From positions 1 through 39,877 of the forward strand of contig QCPK01000011.1 of NCBI GenBank assembly GCA_003212555.1: a stretch of DNA of 39,877 nt, in the 5' to 3' direction. How positions within the stretch are numbered: position 1 is the first letter of the stretch; every line of letters starts with the position of its first letter. Below the pieces are notes generated by a model, which saw only the letters and a program-made list of their open reading frames with translations, was not told the DNA's origin and did no database searches. Positions 1-8,156 of the stretch are shown here, in pieces. This stretch comes from Prochlorococcus sp. AG-436-K22. GTDB lineage: Bacteria > Cyanobacteriota > Cyanobacteriia > PCC-6307 > Cyanobiaceae. The position numbers were made by a program, and so were the translations under genes.

Positions 1-825
1 AAAAAATATAGGTGCAATTTTACCTCCCAGAATTACACCTCCAGAGCGTTTATTTGGAACATAAGGAATATCCTCCCCAATGTGCCAGAGTAAGGAGTTA
101 ATAGCTGATTTTCTTGAACTGCCTGTACCAACAACATCCCCTACATATGCAATAGGGTATTGCTTTTGCTTTAGGGCCTCGAGAGTCTTCAACCCATCAG
201 GGTCCCTTGTCTCAAGCATTGCAAGTGCATGAAGTGGAATGTCGGGCCTAGTAGTGGCATGAGTAGCAGGTGAAAGATCATCTGTATTGGTTTCCCCAGA
301 AACCTTGAAAACGATTACTGTTATTGCATTTGGTAATTTTGGTTTATTTGTGAACCATTCACCTATTGCCCAACTTTCAATAACTTGCTTCGCATAAATA
401 TTGGTGTCTGCGAGTTCTATAATGTCATTTAAGGCATCATAGATTAATAATGTATTACTCAGTGCACTTGCTGCAATGCTTGCAATCTCTTGATTTTGAT
501 TTTTTAGCAATTCAATTAGTGCTGCAACATTGTAGCCACCTATCATTGTTCCTAAAAGCCGTGTTGCTTCATTTGGATTCACAAAAGGGCTCAGGACTTT
601 TTGTTGAGCAATAGCGCTTAGCCAAGTTGCTTTTACATAAGATGCTTGGTCAACCCCTGGAGGAATTCGATTTTTTAGTAAATCTAATAGGAAATTTCTA
701 TTGCTTTCTTCAGGAGGTTTTTCGAGTAAGAGCGTTAACTCATGAGTTTGATGCTCATTTAAGGGTAAAGGAGGAATACCTTGAGATTCTCTTGCTGCAG
801 CAAGTTCATGATAATTTTTTAGCAT
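1..825 (-). CDS. acnB: Aconitate hydratase B, N-terminal part (cut by window edge)
   Basis: Aconitase B interconverts citrate and isocitrate in the TCA cycle using a 4Fe-4S cluster. Reverse translation from the ATG at 825 gives 275 codons running off the left edge without a stop. It begins MLKNYHELAAARE and continues with an alpha-helical, HEAT-like AcnB N-terminal domain (about residues 1-160). The swivel-type domain follows, with SGETNTDDLSPATHATTRPD (about residues 188-208) and GDVVGTGSSRKSAINSL. These are characteristic of AcnB rather than AcnA. Full AcnB is about 850 residues, so the cluster-binding part lies outside the window. A GGAG sequence at 836-833 sits 7 nt upstream of the ATG and supports this start. 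The gene is divergent from DAHP synthase across 147 bp. Confidence 0.93.
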   Translation of the reverse strand, partial: MLKNYHELAAARESQGIPPLPLNEHQTHELTLLLEKPPEESNRNFLLDLLKNRIPPGVDQASYVKATWLSAIAQQKVLSPFVNPNEATRLLGTMIGGYNVAALIELLKNQNQEIASIAASALSNTLLIYDALNDIIELADTNIYAKQVIESWAIGEWFTNKPKLPNAITVIVFKVSGETNTDDLSPATHATTRPDIPLHALAMLETRDPDGLKTLEALKQKQYPIAYVGDVVGTGSSRKSAINSLLWHIGEDIPYVPNKRSGGVILGGKIAPIFF

Positions 826-832
826 TTTTACA

Positions 833-836
833 CTCC
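833..836 (-). promoter_or_regulatory. Ribosome binding site of acnB
   Basis: The minus strand reads GGAG, then 7 nt, then ATG at 825. This good Shine-Dalgarno spacing fixes the acnB start, whose frame is otherwise open to the window edge. Confidence 0.55.
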
Positions 837-972
837 AGTATCTTGCATAGACTAGATTTAACTTATTCTGGTTTCATTAAGCTAATTCTTAGTGTAGATA
901 GATGCAGAAATCCAAATACCTAATGCATTTCTTGTTTATTTTCGTGCCATTTATAGGAATCAGGAAGGATTG

Positions 973-2052
973 ATGAGTTTTTCAACAGAATCTGGCGTAA
1001 CTGATCAAACTGCAGATCTACATGTAGTAGAAACAAGGCCTTTATTGCCCCCTGTCTCTCTGCATCGAGATCTACCTTTAGATACTTTGTCAGCTGAAAT
1101 AGTTTCGAAAACACGTAGCAGAATTAAATCGATTCTTAATGGAATTGATTCGCGACTACTTGTAATTGTAGGTCCTTGCTCAGTGCATGATGTTGACTCA
1201 GCCAAAGATTATGCCAATCGCCTTAAACTATTAAGAGAGCGTTTTTCAGGGCAACTTGAGATAGTAATGAGAGTTTATTTTGAAAAACCGCGAACGACTA
1301 CAGGCTGGAAAGGATTGATAAATGATCCTCATTTGGATGGTTCTTATGATATTAATACTGGTTTAAGACGCTCCAGATCTTTACTTTTAGATCTTGCGCA
1401 TTTAGGTATTCCAACTGCAACTGAGTTATTAGATCCAGTTGTTCCTCAATATATTGCAGACTTAATTAGTTGGACTGCAATTGGTGCAAGGACTACCGAA
1501 AGTCAGACGCATAGAGAAATGGCATCTGGATTATCTATGCCAATTGGCTATAAAAATGGAACAGATGGAACTATCAATATTGCTATTAATGCAATGAAAG
1601 CTGCCTCTAAACCCCATCACTTTCTTGGTATTAATCATGATGGATGTGCTTCTATTATTAGCACCACAGGAAATCCTGATGGCCATCTTGTTTTAAGAGG
1701 CGGTAACTCTGGTACTAATTATGACTTTGAATCAGTGTCTAAAGTTGTGCGAGAGCTTTCTAATTCTGGATCGACAGACAAAGTCATGATTGATTGCAGT
1801 CATGGGAACTCTAATAAGGATTTCCGCAGACAATCTGATGTATTGAGAGACGTCGCTGATCAAATTAAAAATGGCTCTTCTAGCATTATGGGAGTAATGC
1901 TAGAGAGTCATCTGGTTGAAGGAAATCAGAAAATACCAAATGACTTATCTACTTTGACTTATGGTCAAAGTGTCACTGATGCATGTATAGATATACTTAC
2001 CACTGAGAGTCTTTTGGAGGAACTTGCAAGTGTAATTCCTTTAAAAAATTAG
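973..2052 (+). CDS. aroG: 3-deoxy-7-phosphoheptulonate (DAHP) synthase, class I (AroF/G type)
   Basis: DAHP synthase condenses phosphoenolpyruvate and erythrose 4-phosphate, the first step of the shikimate pathway to chorismate. The protein (359 aa) has the type I signatures: GPCSVHD with the metal-binding Cys, KPRTTTGWKGL for PEP binding, GARTTESQTHREMASG, and IDCSHGNSNKD near the C-terminus. Its length matches the AroF/G/H family (about 350 aa). The frame opens with TTG at 970 and then ATG at 973. I prefer the ATG because the purine-rich AGGAAGGA at 962-969 would abut the TTG. The stop overlaps the stop of the convergent kinase gene by 4 bp, leaving no room for a terminator between them. 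Which aromatic amino acid feeds back on it cannot be told from the sequence by eye. Confidence 0.95.
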   Translation: MSFSTESGVTDQTADLHVVETRPLLPPVSLHRDLPLDTLSAEIVSKTRSRIKSILNGIDSRLLVIVGPCSVHDVDSAKDYANRLKLLRERFSGQLEIVMRVYFEKPRTTTGWKGLINDPHLDGSYDINTGLRRSRSLLLDLAHLGIPTATELLDPVVPQYIADLISWTAIGARTTESQTHREMASGLSMPIGYKNGTDGTINIAINAMKAASKPHHFLGINHDGCASIISTTGNPDGHLVLRGGNSGTNYDFESVSKVVRELSNSGSTDKVMIDCSHGNSNKDFRRQSDVLRDVADQIKNGSSSIMGVMLESHLVEGNQKIPNDLSTLTYGQSVTDACIDILTTESLLEELASVIPLKN

Positions 2053-2702
2053 TTAAGCAATAGCCATTGCCAACTCAGTGCTACTCCTATCGGCACTGTA
2101 ATATTGTCTATTCCTAATGGACTGCATTGTTCCAGTATTGTTGCTAAAGATGAAATTATAAGTATATCTACAATTTCGAAATTTATACCTGTTACATGAC
2201 TGATACTTGATAGAACTAATACTGTTACAAGGCACATCGACAAAGTTCCTATAAGAGATTTTTTTTGACCAAAGATGATCCATTGACTGGAATTAATATT
2301 ACGTCCTATTAACCCTGCTAAACCATCCCCAAAAGCCATAACGAGGACCCCTGCAATTGCTGCAGTAGGGTTGTTTGACCAGAAGAAAAAAATTAATGAA
2401 GCAATGCTTACTCCATATGCAATAGTTCCAAAACTTTTACGATCTACGTTCTCAACGGATTTAATTAATTTCAGACGGTAATTGATTATTAGAGCAGCTG
2501 TAATTATGCAAGCCACTATGAATGCTAAATCTTTAGATACATTGAGCCAGTAGGCTATTGGTATTATCGGACCAGTTCCTATATGAACAACTTTACGACT
2601 TAACTCTTTTTCATTTGGAAAGAGTTTACTAAATAGAAAGCTTGTGGATAGTATGAAGCATAACCATCCAAGAACAACTAGCAGGGAATAGGCGTTACTC
2701 AA
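2049..2702 (-). CDS. Phytol/dolichol kinase-like membrane protein
   Basis: This 217-aa hydrophobic protein resembles the phytol kinase/dolichol kinase/CDP-diglyceride synthetase-like superfamily (VTE5 of plants, slr1652 type in cyanobacteria). I see about six to seven hydrophobic segments. The family motif ELSRKVVHIGTGPI lies at about residues 32-46, and VMAFGDGLAGLIGR and GQKKSLIGTLSM follow in the second half. In the VTE5 family these enzymes phosphorylate phytol released from chlorophyll, using CTP, to supply tocopherol and chlorophyll side chains. That role is inferred here. The start is 8 bp past the stop of the sigma-factor gene, so the two are probably cotranscribed. Dolichol kinase-like or cytidylyltransferase activity cannot be excluded. 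Confidence 0.8.
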   Translation of the reverse strand: MSNAYSLLVVLGWLCFILSTSFLFSKLFPNEKELSRKVVHIGTGPIIPIAYWLNVSKDLAFIVACIITAALIINYRLKLIKSVENVDRKSFGTIAYGVSIASLIFFFWSNNPTAAIAGVLVMAFGDGLAGLIGRNINSSQWIIFGQKKSLIGTLSMCLVTVLVLSSISHVTGINFEIVDILIISSLATILEQCSPLGIDNITVPIGVALSWQWLLLN

Positions 2703-2710
2703 ATTATGCT

Positions 2711-3730
2711 CTAAGCAGCTTCTTGATGAGCGGTCATTCCTCTAAGTTTTAAAATTGCCTTAGATTCAAGTTGCCTTACTCTTTCCCGAGATACATTAAT
2801 TTGCCTACCAATCTCTGCGAGTGTTAAAGGCTCTTCGCCATCTAGTCCAAACCTTAATCTCATAATTTTCTGTTCTCTTTCATTCAGTTGAGACAGCCAA
2901 CCACTTAAATGTTCTTTTTGCATATTTCTGTCCATTCCTTCCATGGGCTCGTCATAATTTGGGTCAGGTATTAGTTCTCCTAAGGTGCTTCGATCTTCTT
3001 CACCGCGAGCATGAGAATCTAGAGAGGCACAAGGTGCACTTTGTGCCATTAGATCTTCTAGATCCTTAGGTTCGATTCCTAATTCATCAGCAAGCTCAAC
3101 TCTGCTTGGTTGTCTTCCTAAACGATGAGATAATTCACGAGAAATACGACGCATTTTTGAAAGTTTCTCGCTTATATGAATTGGAAGTCTAATAGTGCGA
3201 GCACTATTGTCTATTGCTCTAGTCATTCCTTGTCTGATCCACCAGTAAGCATATGTGGAGAATTTGTAACCCATGGCAGGGTCAAATTTGTCAACAGCTC
3301 GTTCTAAACCAATAGCTCCTTCTTGTACTAGATCAAGAAGCTCTAACCCTTGATTTTGATACTTTTTAGCGACACTGACTACAAGACGTAGGTTAGCCGC
3401 CATCATTCGATCTCTTGCGCGTTTACCCATTCTCATTTGATGTCGCTCTCGTGGAGTGACTTTTTCTTTTGGAATGTCTAATAAGCCCTTCATCTTTTGT
3501 ACATGATGGGCAAGCTCTATCTCTTCTGCCGGAGTAAGCAAAGGGACCCTTCCTATACTGCTTAAATAAAAGCCTATCGAGTCTGTTCCAATCCGACCAG
3601 ATGGCCTACCCCTCGTAGAAGAGCCACTATTGGAATTTCTTTGCCTTTGCCCTTTCGGAGTTTTTGGCAATACTAGTTTCTCTGATGGTGATACAGAATC
3701 ACCTTTTACAGATTCCAGAGGGATCCCCAT
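2711..3730 (-). CDS. Group 2 RNA polymerase sigma factor (sigma-70 family)
   Basis: Sigma factors direct core RNA polymerase to promoters. The 339-aa protein has region 1.2 (DSIGFYLSSIGRVPLLTPAEE, about 50-70), region 2 with YKFSTYAYWWIRQGMTRAI, region 3, and region 4.2 with LTLAEIGRQINVSRERVRQ. It lacks the long N-terminal region 1.1 and the length of the primary SigA, which fits a group 2 (SigB/C/D/E-type) non-essential factor used in stress, circadian or nutrient responses in cyanobacteria. The first 50 residues are basic and low in complexity. Two starts are possible: GTG at 3733 and ATG at 3730, both served by a perfect AGGAGG upstream. The gene lies downstream of ppk on the same strand, separated by 171 bp containing a compound hairpin. 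Confidence 0.92.
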   Translation of the reverse strand: MGIPLESVKGDSVSPSEKLVLPKTPKGQRQRNSNSGSSTRGRPSGRIGTDSIGFYLSSIGRVPLLTPAEEIELAHHVQKMKGLLDIPKEKVTPRERHQMRMGKRARDRMMAANLRLVVSVAKKYQNQGLELLDLVQEGAIGLERAVDKFDPAMGYKFSTYAYWWIRQGMTRAIDNSARTIRLPIHISEKLSKMRRISRELSHRLGRQPSRVELADELGIEPKDLEDLMAQSAPCASLDSHARGEEDRSTLGELIPDPNYDEPMEGMDRNMQKEHLSGWLSQLNEREQKIMRLRFGLDGEEPLTLAEIGRQINVSRERVRQLESKAILKLRGMTAHQEAA

Positions 3731-3737
3731 CACCCTG

Positions 3738-3745
3738 GCCTCCTA
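3738..3745 (-). promoter_or_regulatory. Strong Shine-Dalgarno of the sigma factor gene
   Basis: On the minus strand AGGAGG lies about 5 nt before GTG (3733) and 8 nt before ATG (3730). Either start is properly spaced, so the first residue is ambiguous by one codon. This is a much better match to the anti-SD than most genes in the window have. Confidence 0.6.
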
Positions 3746-3834
3746 TATTTATATTTAGAATGAACTTAGCACTCTTATGGCAAATAACTGTGAATTAAAT
3801 AAAATGTTTTGTTTATATTGAGTTAAAAGTGTTT

Positions 3835-3867
3835 CATAAGTCACCTTTTTAGGTATTAAGACTTATG
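3835..3867 (-). other. Compound hairpin between ppk and the sigma factor gene
   Basis: CATAAGTC (3835-3842) is perfectly complementary to GACTTATG (3860-3867). Inside it ACCT-TTTT-AGGT (3843-3854) forms a second stem stacked on the 5' side, with ATTAA as a bulge. On the minus strand it begins 38 nt after the ppk stop and has no downstream T-run. On the plus strand it is followed by a T-rich run (TTTTTGCTTTTT), but no plus-strand gene ends here. It could be an mRNA 3'-end stabiliser for ppk, or a leader or operator element for the sigma gene. The structure is seen; the role is inferred. Confidence 0.45.
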
Positions 3868-3904
3868 TTTTTGCTTTTTGATCAGTGGTTATTGAATTGC
3901 TTGA

Positions 3905-6019
3905 TTAATCTGCCAAATTCATTAATTCTACTTGTGCACATCTTTTTTCATTTTTAGTGATTTTTTGAATAAATTCTCCATTACTTTCCATTTCCCAAGC
4001 ATCAACATTGTCTTGAAAGTAAACATCTAAAATATCTTCAAGTTGTTTTTTTAATGCCTCCTCTTCGATAGGGGTCACTGCTTCTACTCTTCGATCTAGA
4101 TTTCTTCTCATCCAATCTGCACTTCCAAGAAAAACCTGTGGATCATTATTATTATAAAACCAGAAGATTCTTGAATGCTCTAGATACCTACCAATGATAC
4201 TAATCACTTGAATATTTTCACTTAGGCCTTCTTTACCAGGATATAAGCAACACATGCCTCTAATAAGAAGTTTGATTTTTACCCCAGCTTGTGATGCTTC
4301 ATAAAGGAGGTTAATGAGAGCTGGATCTACTAATGAATTCATTTTTGCTTTAATCAGTGATTTCTTGCCATTTTTGGCATTGGTTATTTCGTTCTGTATG
4401 AGTTTTTCCATCCCTTCTCTAAGAGTTACAGGAGCAACTAATAATTTGCGGAAGCTTTGCTGTTTTGAGAAGCCGGTTAAGTAATTAAACAGCTCTACTA
4501 GATCTTCTCCTAGTTCTGGTTGCACAGAGAGTAGTCCAAGGTCTGTGTATTGTGTTGATGTTTTTGAGTTGTAATTCCCTGTCCCAATATGAAAGTAACT
4601 ACGTAATCTTTCTTTCTCTTTACGTATGACTAATGCGATTTTTGTATGGGTCTTAAGTCCAATAACCCCATAAACAACATGCACGCCTGACTTCTCAAGT
4701 TGTTTTGCCCATTGGATATTATTATCTTCATCAAACCGTGCCTTCAGTTCTACAAGTGCCATTACTTGTTTTCCGTTGTTTGCTGCTCGGATTAATGCGC
4801 TGATAATCGGAGAGTTTCTAGAGACTCTATAAAGAGTCATCTTGATTCCCATTACTAATGGATCATCTGCAGACTGATTAATAAATTCTTCAATTGAGGT
4901 TGAAAAAAGATTATATGGATGATGAAGCAATATATCTTGTCTTCTGATTATTGAGAATATACTTTTGAATTCTTCTTTTTTGATTGACTCATCTTCTAAT
5001 AAGTTAGATTGACTACTTTGGAGCGATATATGAGTCATTCCGGTTTGTTGAGGGTAAAATAGTCGCTGATTTTCAATATTCATTAATTCAAAAAGTTCAT
5101 CAAGACCTAAAATCCCGTCAATGTAATAAAGATCATCCGCGTTTACGCCCATTCCAGTCATGAGTAAGTCAAGTATTACTGTTGATATGTTTTTACAAAC
5201 TTCTAATCTGACTATCTCTCCGCCCATTCTTCTTTTTCTCAACCCTTGCTCGAGAGCGATCATTAAGTCATCCGCTTCAAGATCACGAAGTTCTAGATCG
5301 GCATCTCTTGTCACCCGAAAGAAAGAATATTCGTCAATTTTCATGCCTGGAAATAATATTTGCAGATTGTTTGCGACTATTTCTTCAATTGGTATTGCCT
5401 TATAAGTAAATGGCGGATTCTGTTCTCCAAAATCATTTGGAATAGAAATAAACCTGGCCATTGTTTTTTGTGGTACCTTGACTCTTGAAAACAGTTGCTT
5501 GCCTGTTTCAGGGTCTCGAATTAATGCTGCAATATTTAAACTAAGGTTGCTAACGAATGGGAAGGGGTGAGCTGGGTCGACTGCCAATGGGGTCAGCACC
5601 TGAAAAATAGCTGTTTTGAAGTAGTTATCTGCCCATACTCTTTCCCTTTTTGATAATTGTCGGTAAGTTGTTATAAATATGCCTTCGTCTTCGAGTTTTT
5701 TTTGTAAGTGATTGATATAGTGATTTTGTTGTTTCTTTAGAGATGGCAGGAGCTTTTCTCTGATTTTTGTCAGTTGTTGTTTAGCAGTTCTATCATCTTC
5801 ACTTTTCTTTGTGATCCTTGCTTCAACCTGTGACTTTAATGAAGCTATTCTTACCATAAAGAACTCATCTAAATTATTACTAAAAATTGCTGTGAATTTT
5901 GCTTGCTCTAATAGTGGAGTCCTCGAATCAGTTGCTTTTTCTAGAACACGATTATTAAAGTCAATCCAGCTTAATTCTCTATTGATATAGTTTTTAATTT
6001 TTTGGCTTTTCTTAGACAT
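3905..6019 (-). CDS. ppk: Polyphosphate kinase 1
   Basis: PPK1 reversibly polymerises the gamma-phosphate of ATP into polyphosphate, a phosphate and energy store. The 704-aa protein matches the family length (about 690-720). The N-terminal domain starts with the typical YINRELSWIDFNNRVLEKA. The autophosphorylated histidine lies in SYFHIGTGNYN (His477), and the second catalytic histidine is in YLEHSRIFWFYN (His615). ALVELKARFDEDNNIQWAK and the C-terminal DWMRRNLDRRVEA are also family motifs. It is preceded on the same strand by an MFS gene with a 56-bp gap and followed by a group 2 sigma gene. Phosphate stress is a plausible common theme, but I see no clear Pho box. Confidence 0.97.
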   Translation of the reverse strand: MSKKSQKIKNYINRELSWIDFNNRVLEKATDSRTPLLEQAKFTAIFSNNLDEFFMVRIASLKSQVEARITKKSEDDRTAKQQLTKIREKLLPSLKKQQNHYINHLQKKLEDEGIFITTYRQLSKRERVWADNYFKTAIFQVLTPLAVDPAHPFPFVSNLSLNIAALIRDPETGKQLFSRVKVPQKTMARFISIPNDFGEQNPPFTYKAIPIEEIVANNLQILFPGMKIDEYSFFRVTRDADLELRDLEADDLMIALEQGLRKRRMGGEIVRLEVCKNISTVILDLLMTGMGVNADDLYYIDGILGLDELFELMNIENQRLFYPQQTGMTHISLQSSQSNLLEDESIKKEEFKSIFSIIRRQDILLHHPYNLFSTSIEEFINQSADDPLVMGIKMTLYRVSRNSPIISALIRAANNGKQVMALVELKARFDEDNNIQWAKQLEKSGVHVVYGVIGLKTHTKIALVIRKEKERLRSYFHIGTGNYNSKTSTQYTDLGLLSVQPELGEDLVELFNYLTGFSKQQSFRKLLVAPVTLREGMEKLIQNEITNAKNGKKSLIKAKMNSLVDPALINLLYEASQAGVKIKLLIRGMCCLYPGKEGLSENIQVISIIGRYLEHSRIFWFYNNNDPQVFLGSADWMRRNLDRRVEAVTPIEEEALKKQLEDILDVYFQDNVDAWEMESNGEFIQKITKNEKRCAQVELMNLAD

Positions 6020-6075
6020 TCGACATTAATTGAGCAAGTAGTTTTTTAAGGAGATTGTTAATCCATAGCTTACTA

Positions 6076-7338
6076 TCAATTATAGAGATCTTTATCCTCT
6101 CCTAGTTTATTACCTGAAATCAAAGTAATAACAATTGCAAGTAAAGCAGTTGTTCCAAAGAAAGGACTTTTATATCCTAAAAAATCATACGAAAACCCTG
6201 CCATTGCAGCACCTATAAATGTACCTAAACTTTGTAAACCCTGAAGGCTCCCTAATATAGCCCCTTGATTGTTAGTATTTAATCGCTTAGACACTAGTGC
6301 CCTTAAACAAGGAGTTACTAGTCCAGTTCCTAGAGCGAGTATTGCTACTGCACTAAAAACTGTCGGGATTGCATTATCCATATTAGCGCTTGGTAAAAGT
6401 AAGCACCCAACCATTACAAAACCGATTCCAGTTAAAGTTAATTTCAATTCCCCAAAACGATTAACTAGTGGACCAATTAAACCTCCTTGAATAATCATTG
6501 CTACTACACCTACAACTACAAAAGTTAAACTTGCCAGTTCTGGACTCCAATCAAATGCTTGTTTCAGATAAAGGACTAGTATCGCTGTGAAGCCATTGAA
6601 GGCCATAAAAAATAAGAAGAATGCGAAACATAATGGCCTTAAAGAACGATTTTGAAAAACTATTTTTAATTGTGTAATTGGGTTTAATTCTCTTTTCCTA
6701 GGCAATTTACTTCGTTTTGATATTGGATGGGTTTCCGGTAGGAACCAAGTTACTAAAATTAGATTTAAAATCGCAAAACCTGTTGCAGTCCATACAGGGA
6801 ACGTAATACTAAATTTAGCTAATGATGTTCCTAAGCCAGGTCCTAGCAAGAAGCCTAATCCAAAGGCAACTCCTATTAGTCCAAATGTTTTTGCACGATT
6901 CTCAGGAGTAGATATATCTGCCAATATTGCTGTGGCAGTTGCCGCGGTTCCTCCACTTATCCCATCAATTACCCGTGCTAAAAATAAAAAGAGTAGAGGA
7001 ACACCGATGAATGCATTAGGAAGAATAGATTGCCAGTGTATGCTAATTGTTAGTGCAAATAGTGAGAGGCCTATTACTGAACCAATTACACAAATTTTAA
7101 TTACTGGTTTTCTCCCAAATCGATCACTCAGTGCACCAATAAGTGGTGCAACTGTAAATTGTGATATCGCATATGTCCCTGCCAATAGGCCAAGAGTGCT
7201 ACCACTATTTGTAAACTGCTCTAAGAGAAATGGTAGCAAAGGGAAAACAATCGTTTCACCTAGCCGATCATTTAATAATGTGATAAAAGCACTTAATAAT
7301 GTTGGAACCTTTGAACGTTTTTGAACGAAATCATGCAT
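6076..7338 (-). CDS. MFS transporter of the TetA-like (drug:H+ antiporter) type
   Basis: The 420-aa protein has about 12 hydrophobic helices and the MFS motif A GALSDRFGRKPV between helices 2 and 3 (about residues 68-79). It also has the helix-5 motif region GVAFGLGFLLGPGLG typical of 12-TM drug/proton antiporters (motif C, GxxxGPxxG). RVIDGISGGTAATATAILAD resembles the TetA family. Substrate cannot be read from the sequence; cyanobacterial members may export metabolites rather than tetracycline. The ATG at 7338 is 31 bp from the divergent GNAT-like gene, so any promoters there must overlap. It lies 56 bp upstream of ppk and could be cotranscribed with it. Confidence 0.88.
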   Translation of the reverse strand: MHDFVQKRSKVPTLLSAFITLLNDRLGETIVFPLLPFLLEQFTNSGSTLGLLAGTYAISQFTVAPLIGALSDRFGRKPVIKICVIGSVIGLSLFALTISIHWQSILPNAFIGVPLLFLFLARVIDGISGGTAATATAILADISTPENRAKTFGLIGVAFGLGFLLGPGLGTSLAKFSITFPVWTATGFAILNLILVTWFLPETHPISKRSKLPRKRELNPITQLKIVFQNRSLRPLCFAFFLFFMAFNGFTAILVLYLKQAFDWSPELASLTFVVVGVVAMIIQGGLIGPLVNRFGELKLTLTGIGFVMVGCLLLPSANMDNAIPTVFSAVAILALGTGLVTPCLRALVSKRLNTNNQGAILGSLQGLQSLGTFIGAAMAGFSYDFLGYKSPFFGTTALLAIVITLISGNKLGEDKDLYN

Positions 7339-7369
7339 AATGTTTGGACGATCTTAAAGAATTTGAGAA

Positions 7370-7867
7370 TTGAGTCAGCTAGAACTTAATCAATTTGATT
7401 CTAGTGTTCATCTCAGATTAATTAACAGAGAAGATCACTCTGATCTTAGAGACGTTTATGTTGATTCTATTCAATCTCAAGCTCCTTCCTTTTATAACAA
7501 TAGTCAAATAGAAGCGTGGGCAGCCTTAGCTAATCTTCCTAGTTTTTTTGAAAGACCATTTGACGAGGGAAGAGGTTGGGCATTGCTCAAAAGAAATAAG
7601 ATAGAAGCATTTGCTTTACGATATCCAATGGATCGTTTGGCATTACTTTATTGTCGTGGTCGCTCGAGTAGAAAAGGTTTTGCGAATATGCTTTTAAAGC
7701 GTATTGAATTTGATTGTGCTGAGGAAGGCATTAAATTATTATCTACTGAAGCAAGCTTACTGAGTTATTCCTTATTGATAAGACGTGGTTGGGAAGAAAA
7801 ATCTATAGAAAAAATAGAAATAGCAGGTATTAGTTTTGATCGTTACCGTATGTTTAAAAGGCTGTAA
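7370..7867 (+). CDS. GNAT-like acetyltransferase family protein (tentative)
   Basis: This is a 165-aa protein with the layout of a small GNAT N-acetyltransferase: an N-terminal strand-helix with LRLINREDHSDLRDVYVDSI and NNSQIEAWA, and a central AFALRYPMDRLALLYCRGRSSRKGFANMLLKRIE. The latter resembles the beta4-alpha3 region where acetyl-CoA binds (R/Q-x-x-G-x-G/A); here it reads RSSRKGFA. The C-terminal LLSTEASLLSYSLLIRRGW is like the usual AxxxYxxxGF end of GNATs. The acetyl-CoA motif is degenerate, so activity is uncertain and the substrate is unknown. The start is TTG with only weak purine-rich sequence upstream. Confidence 0.6.
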   Translation: MSQLELNQFDSSVHLRLINREDHSDLRDVYVDSIQSQAPSFYNNSQIEAWAALANLPSFFERPFDEGRGWALLKRNKIEAFALRYPMDRLALLYCRGRSSRKGFANMLLKRIEFDCAEEGIKLLSTEASLLSYSLLIRRGWEEKSIEKIEIAGISFDRYRMFKRL

Positions 7868-8156
7868 CTCTAACTTTTGATTCATAGACCTTCGCGCTCG
7901 TATTTTTTAAAAGCATTATGAAGTCAAATTATCTTTAGAAAATAAATGATTTAATCTTTTATTTATTAAATAACATTTATAATTAAGATTATAATATTTT
8001 TGTGTACCTGAATATATTTATGAAATTAACTTCAAAAAGTGCCTATTATCATGGTAGTTCCTTAGCATATCCCTTTTGGATTATGCTTTGACTTTTTTCT
8101 CTACCTAGTTAAGCTAAGTAGCTTTTAAATATTTCCGGCTTGCCGATGTATTCTTT
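7868..8156. other. 289-bp AT-rich intergenic region before cobA
   Basis: No gene is visible. It contains an all-A/T 7-bp inverted repeat, AATAAAT (7941-7947) and ATTTATT (7961-7967), after the GNAT-like gene. Closer to cobA it holds a candidate promoter and a short dyad. It is unusually long for this window and could hide a small RNA, but I recognise none. Confidence 0.4.
8088..8124 (+). promoter_or_regulatory. Candidate cobA promoter with overlapping dyad
   Basis: TTGACT (8088-8093) is followed after 16 bp by TAAGCT (8110-8115), a weak sigma-70-like pair. The -10 overlaps a perfect dyad AAGCTA-AG-TAGCTT (8111-8124), which could be an operator or a small hairpin. This is pattern-based only. 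Confidence 0.3.

Noticed and set aside
6932-7324. Open frame of 130 codons on plus, antisense to the MFS gene
   Set aside because: The MFS gene on minus is well supported by motifs and membrane segments, and this frame is its antisense shadow.
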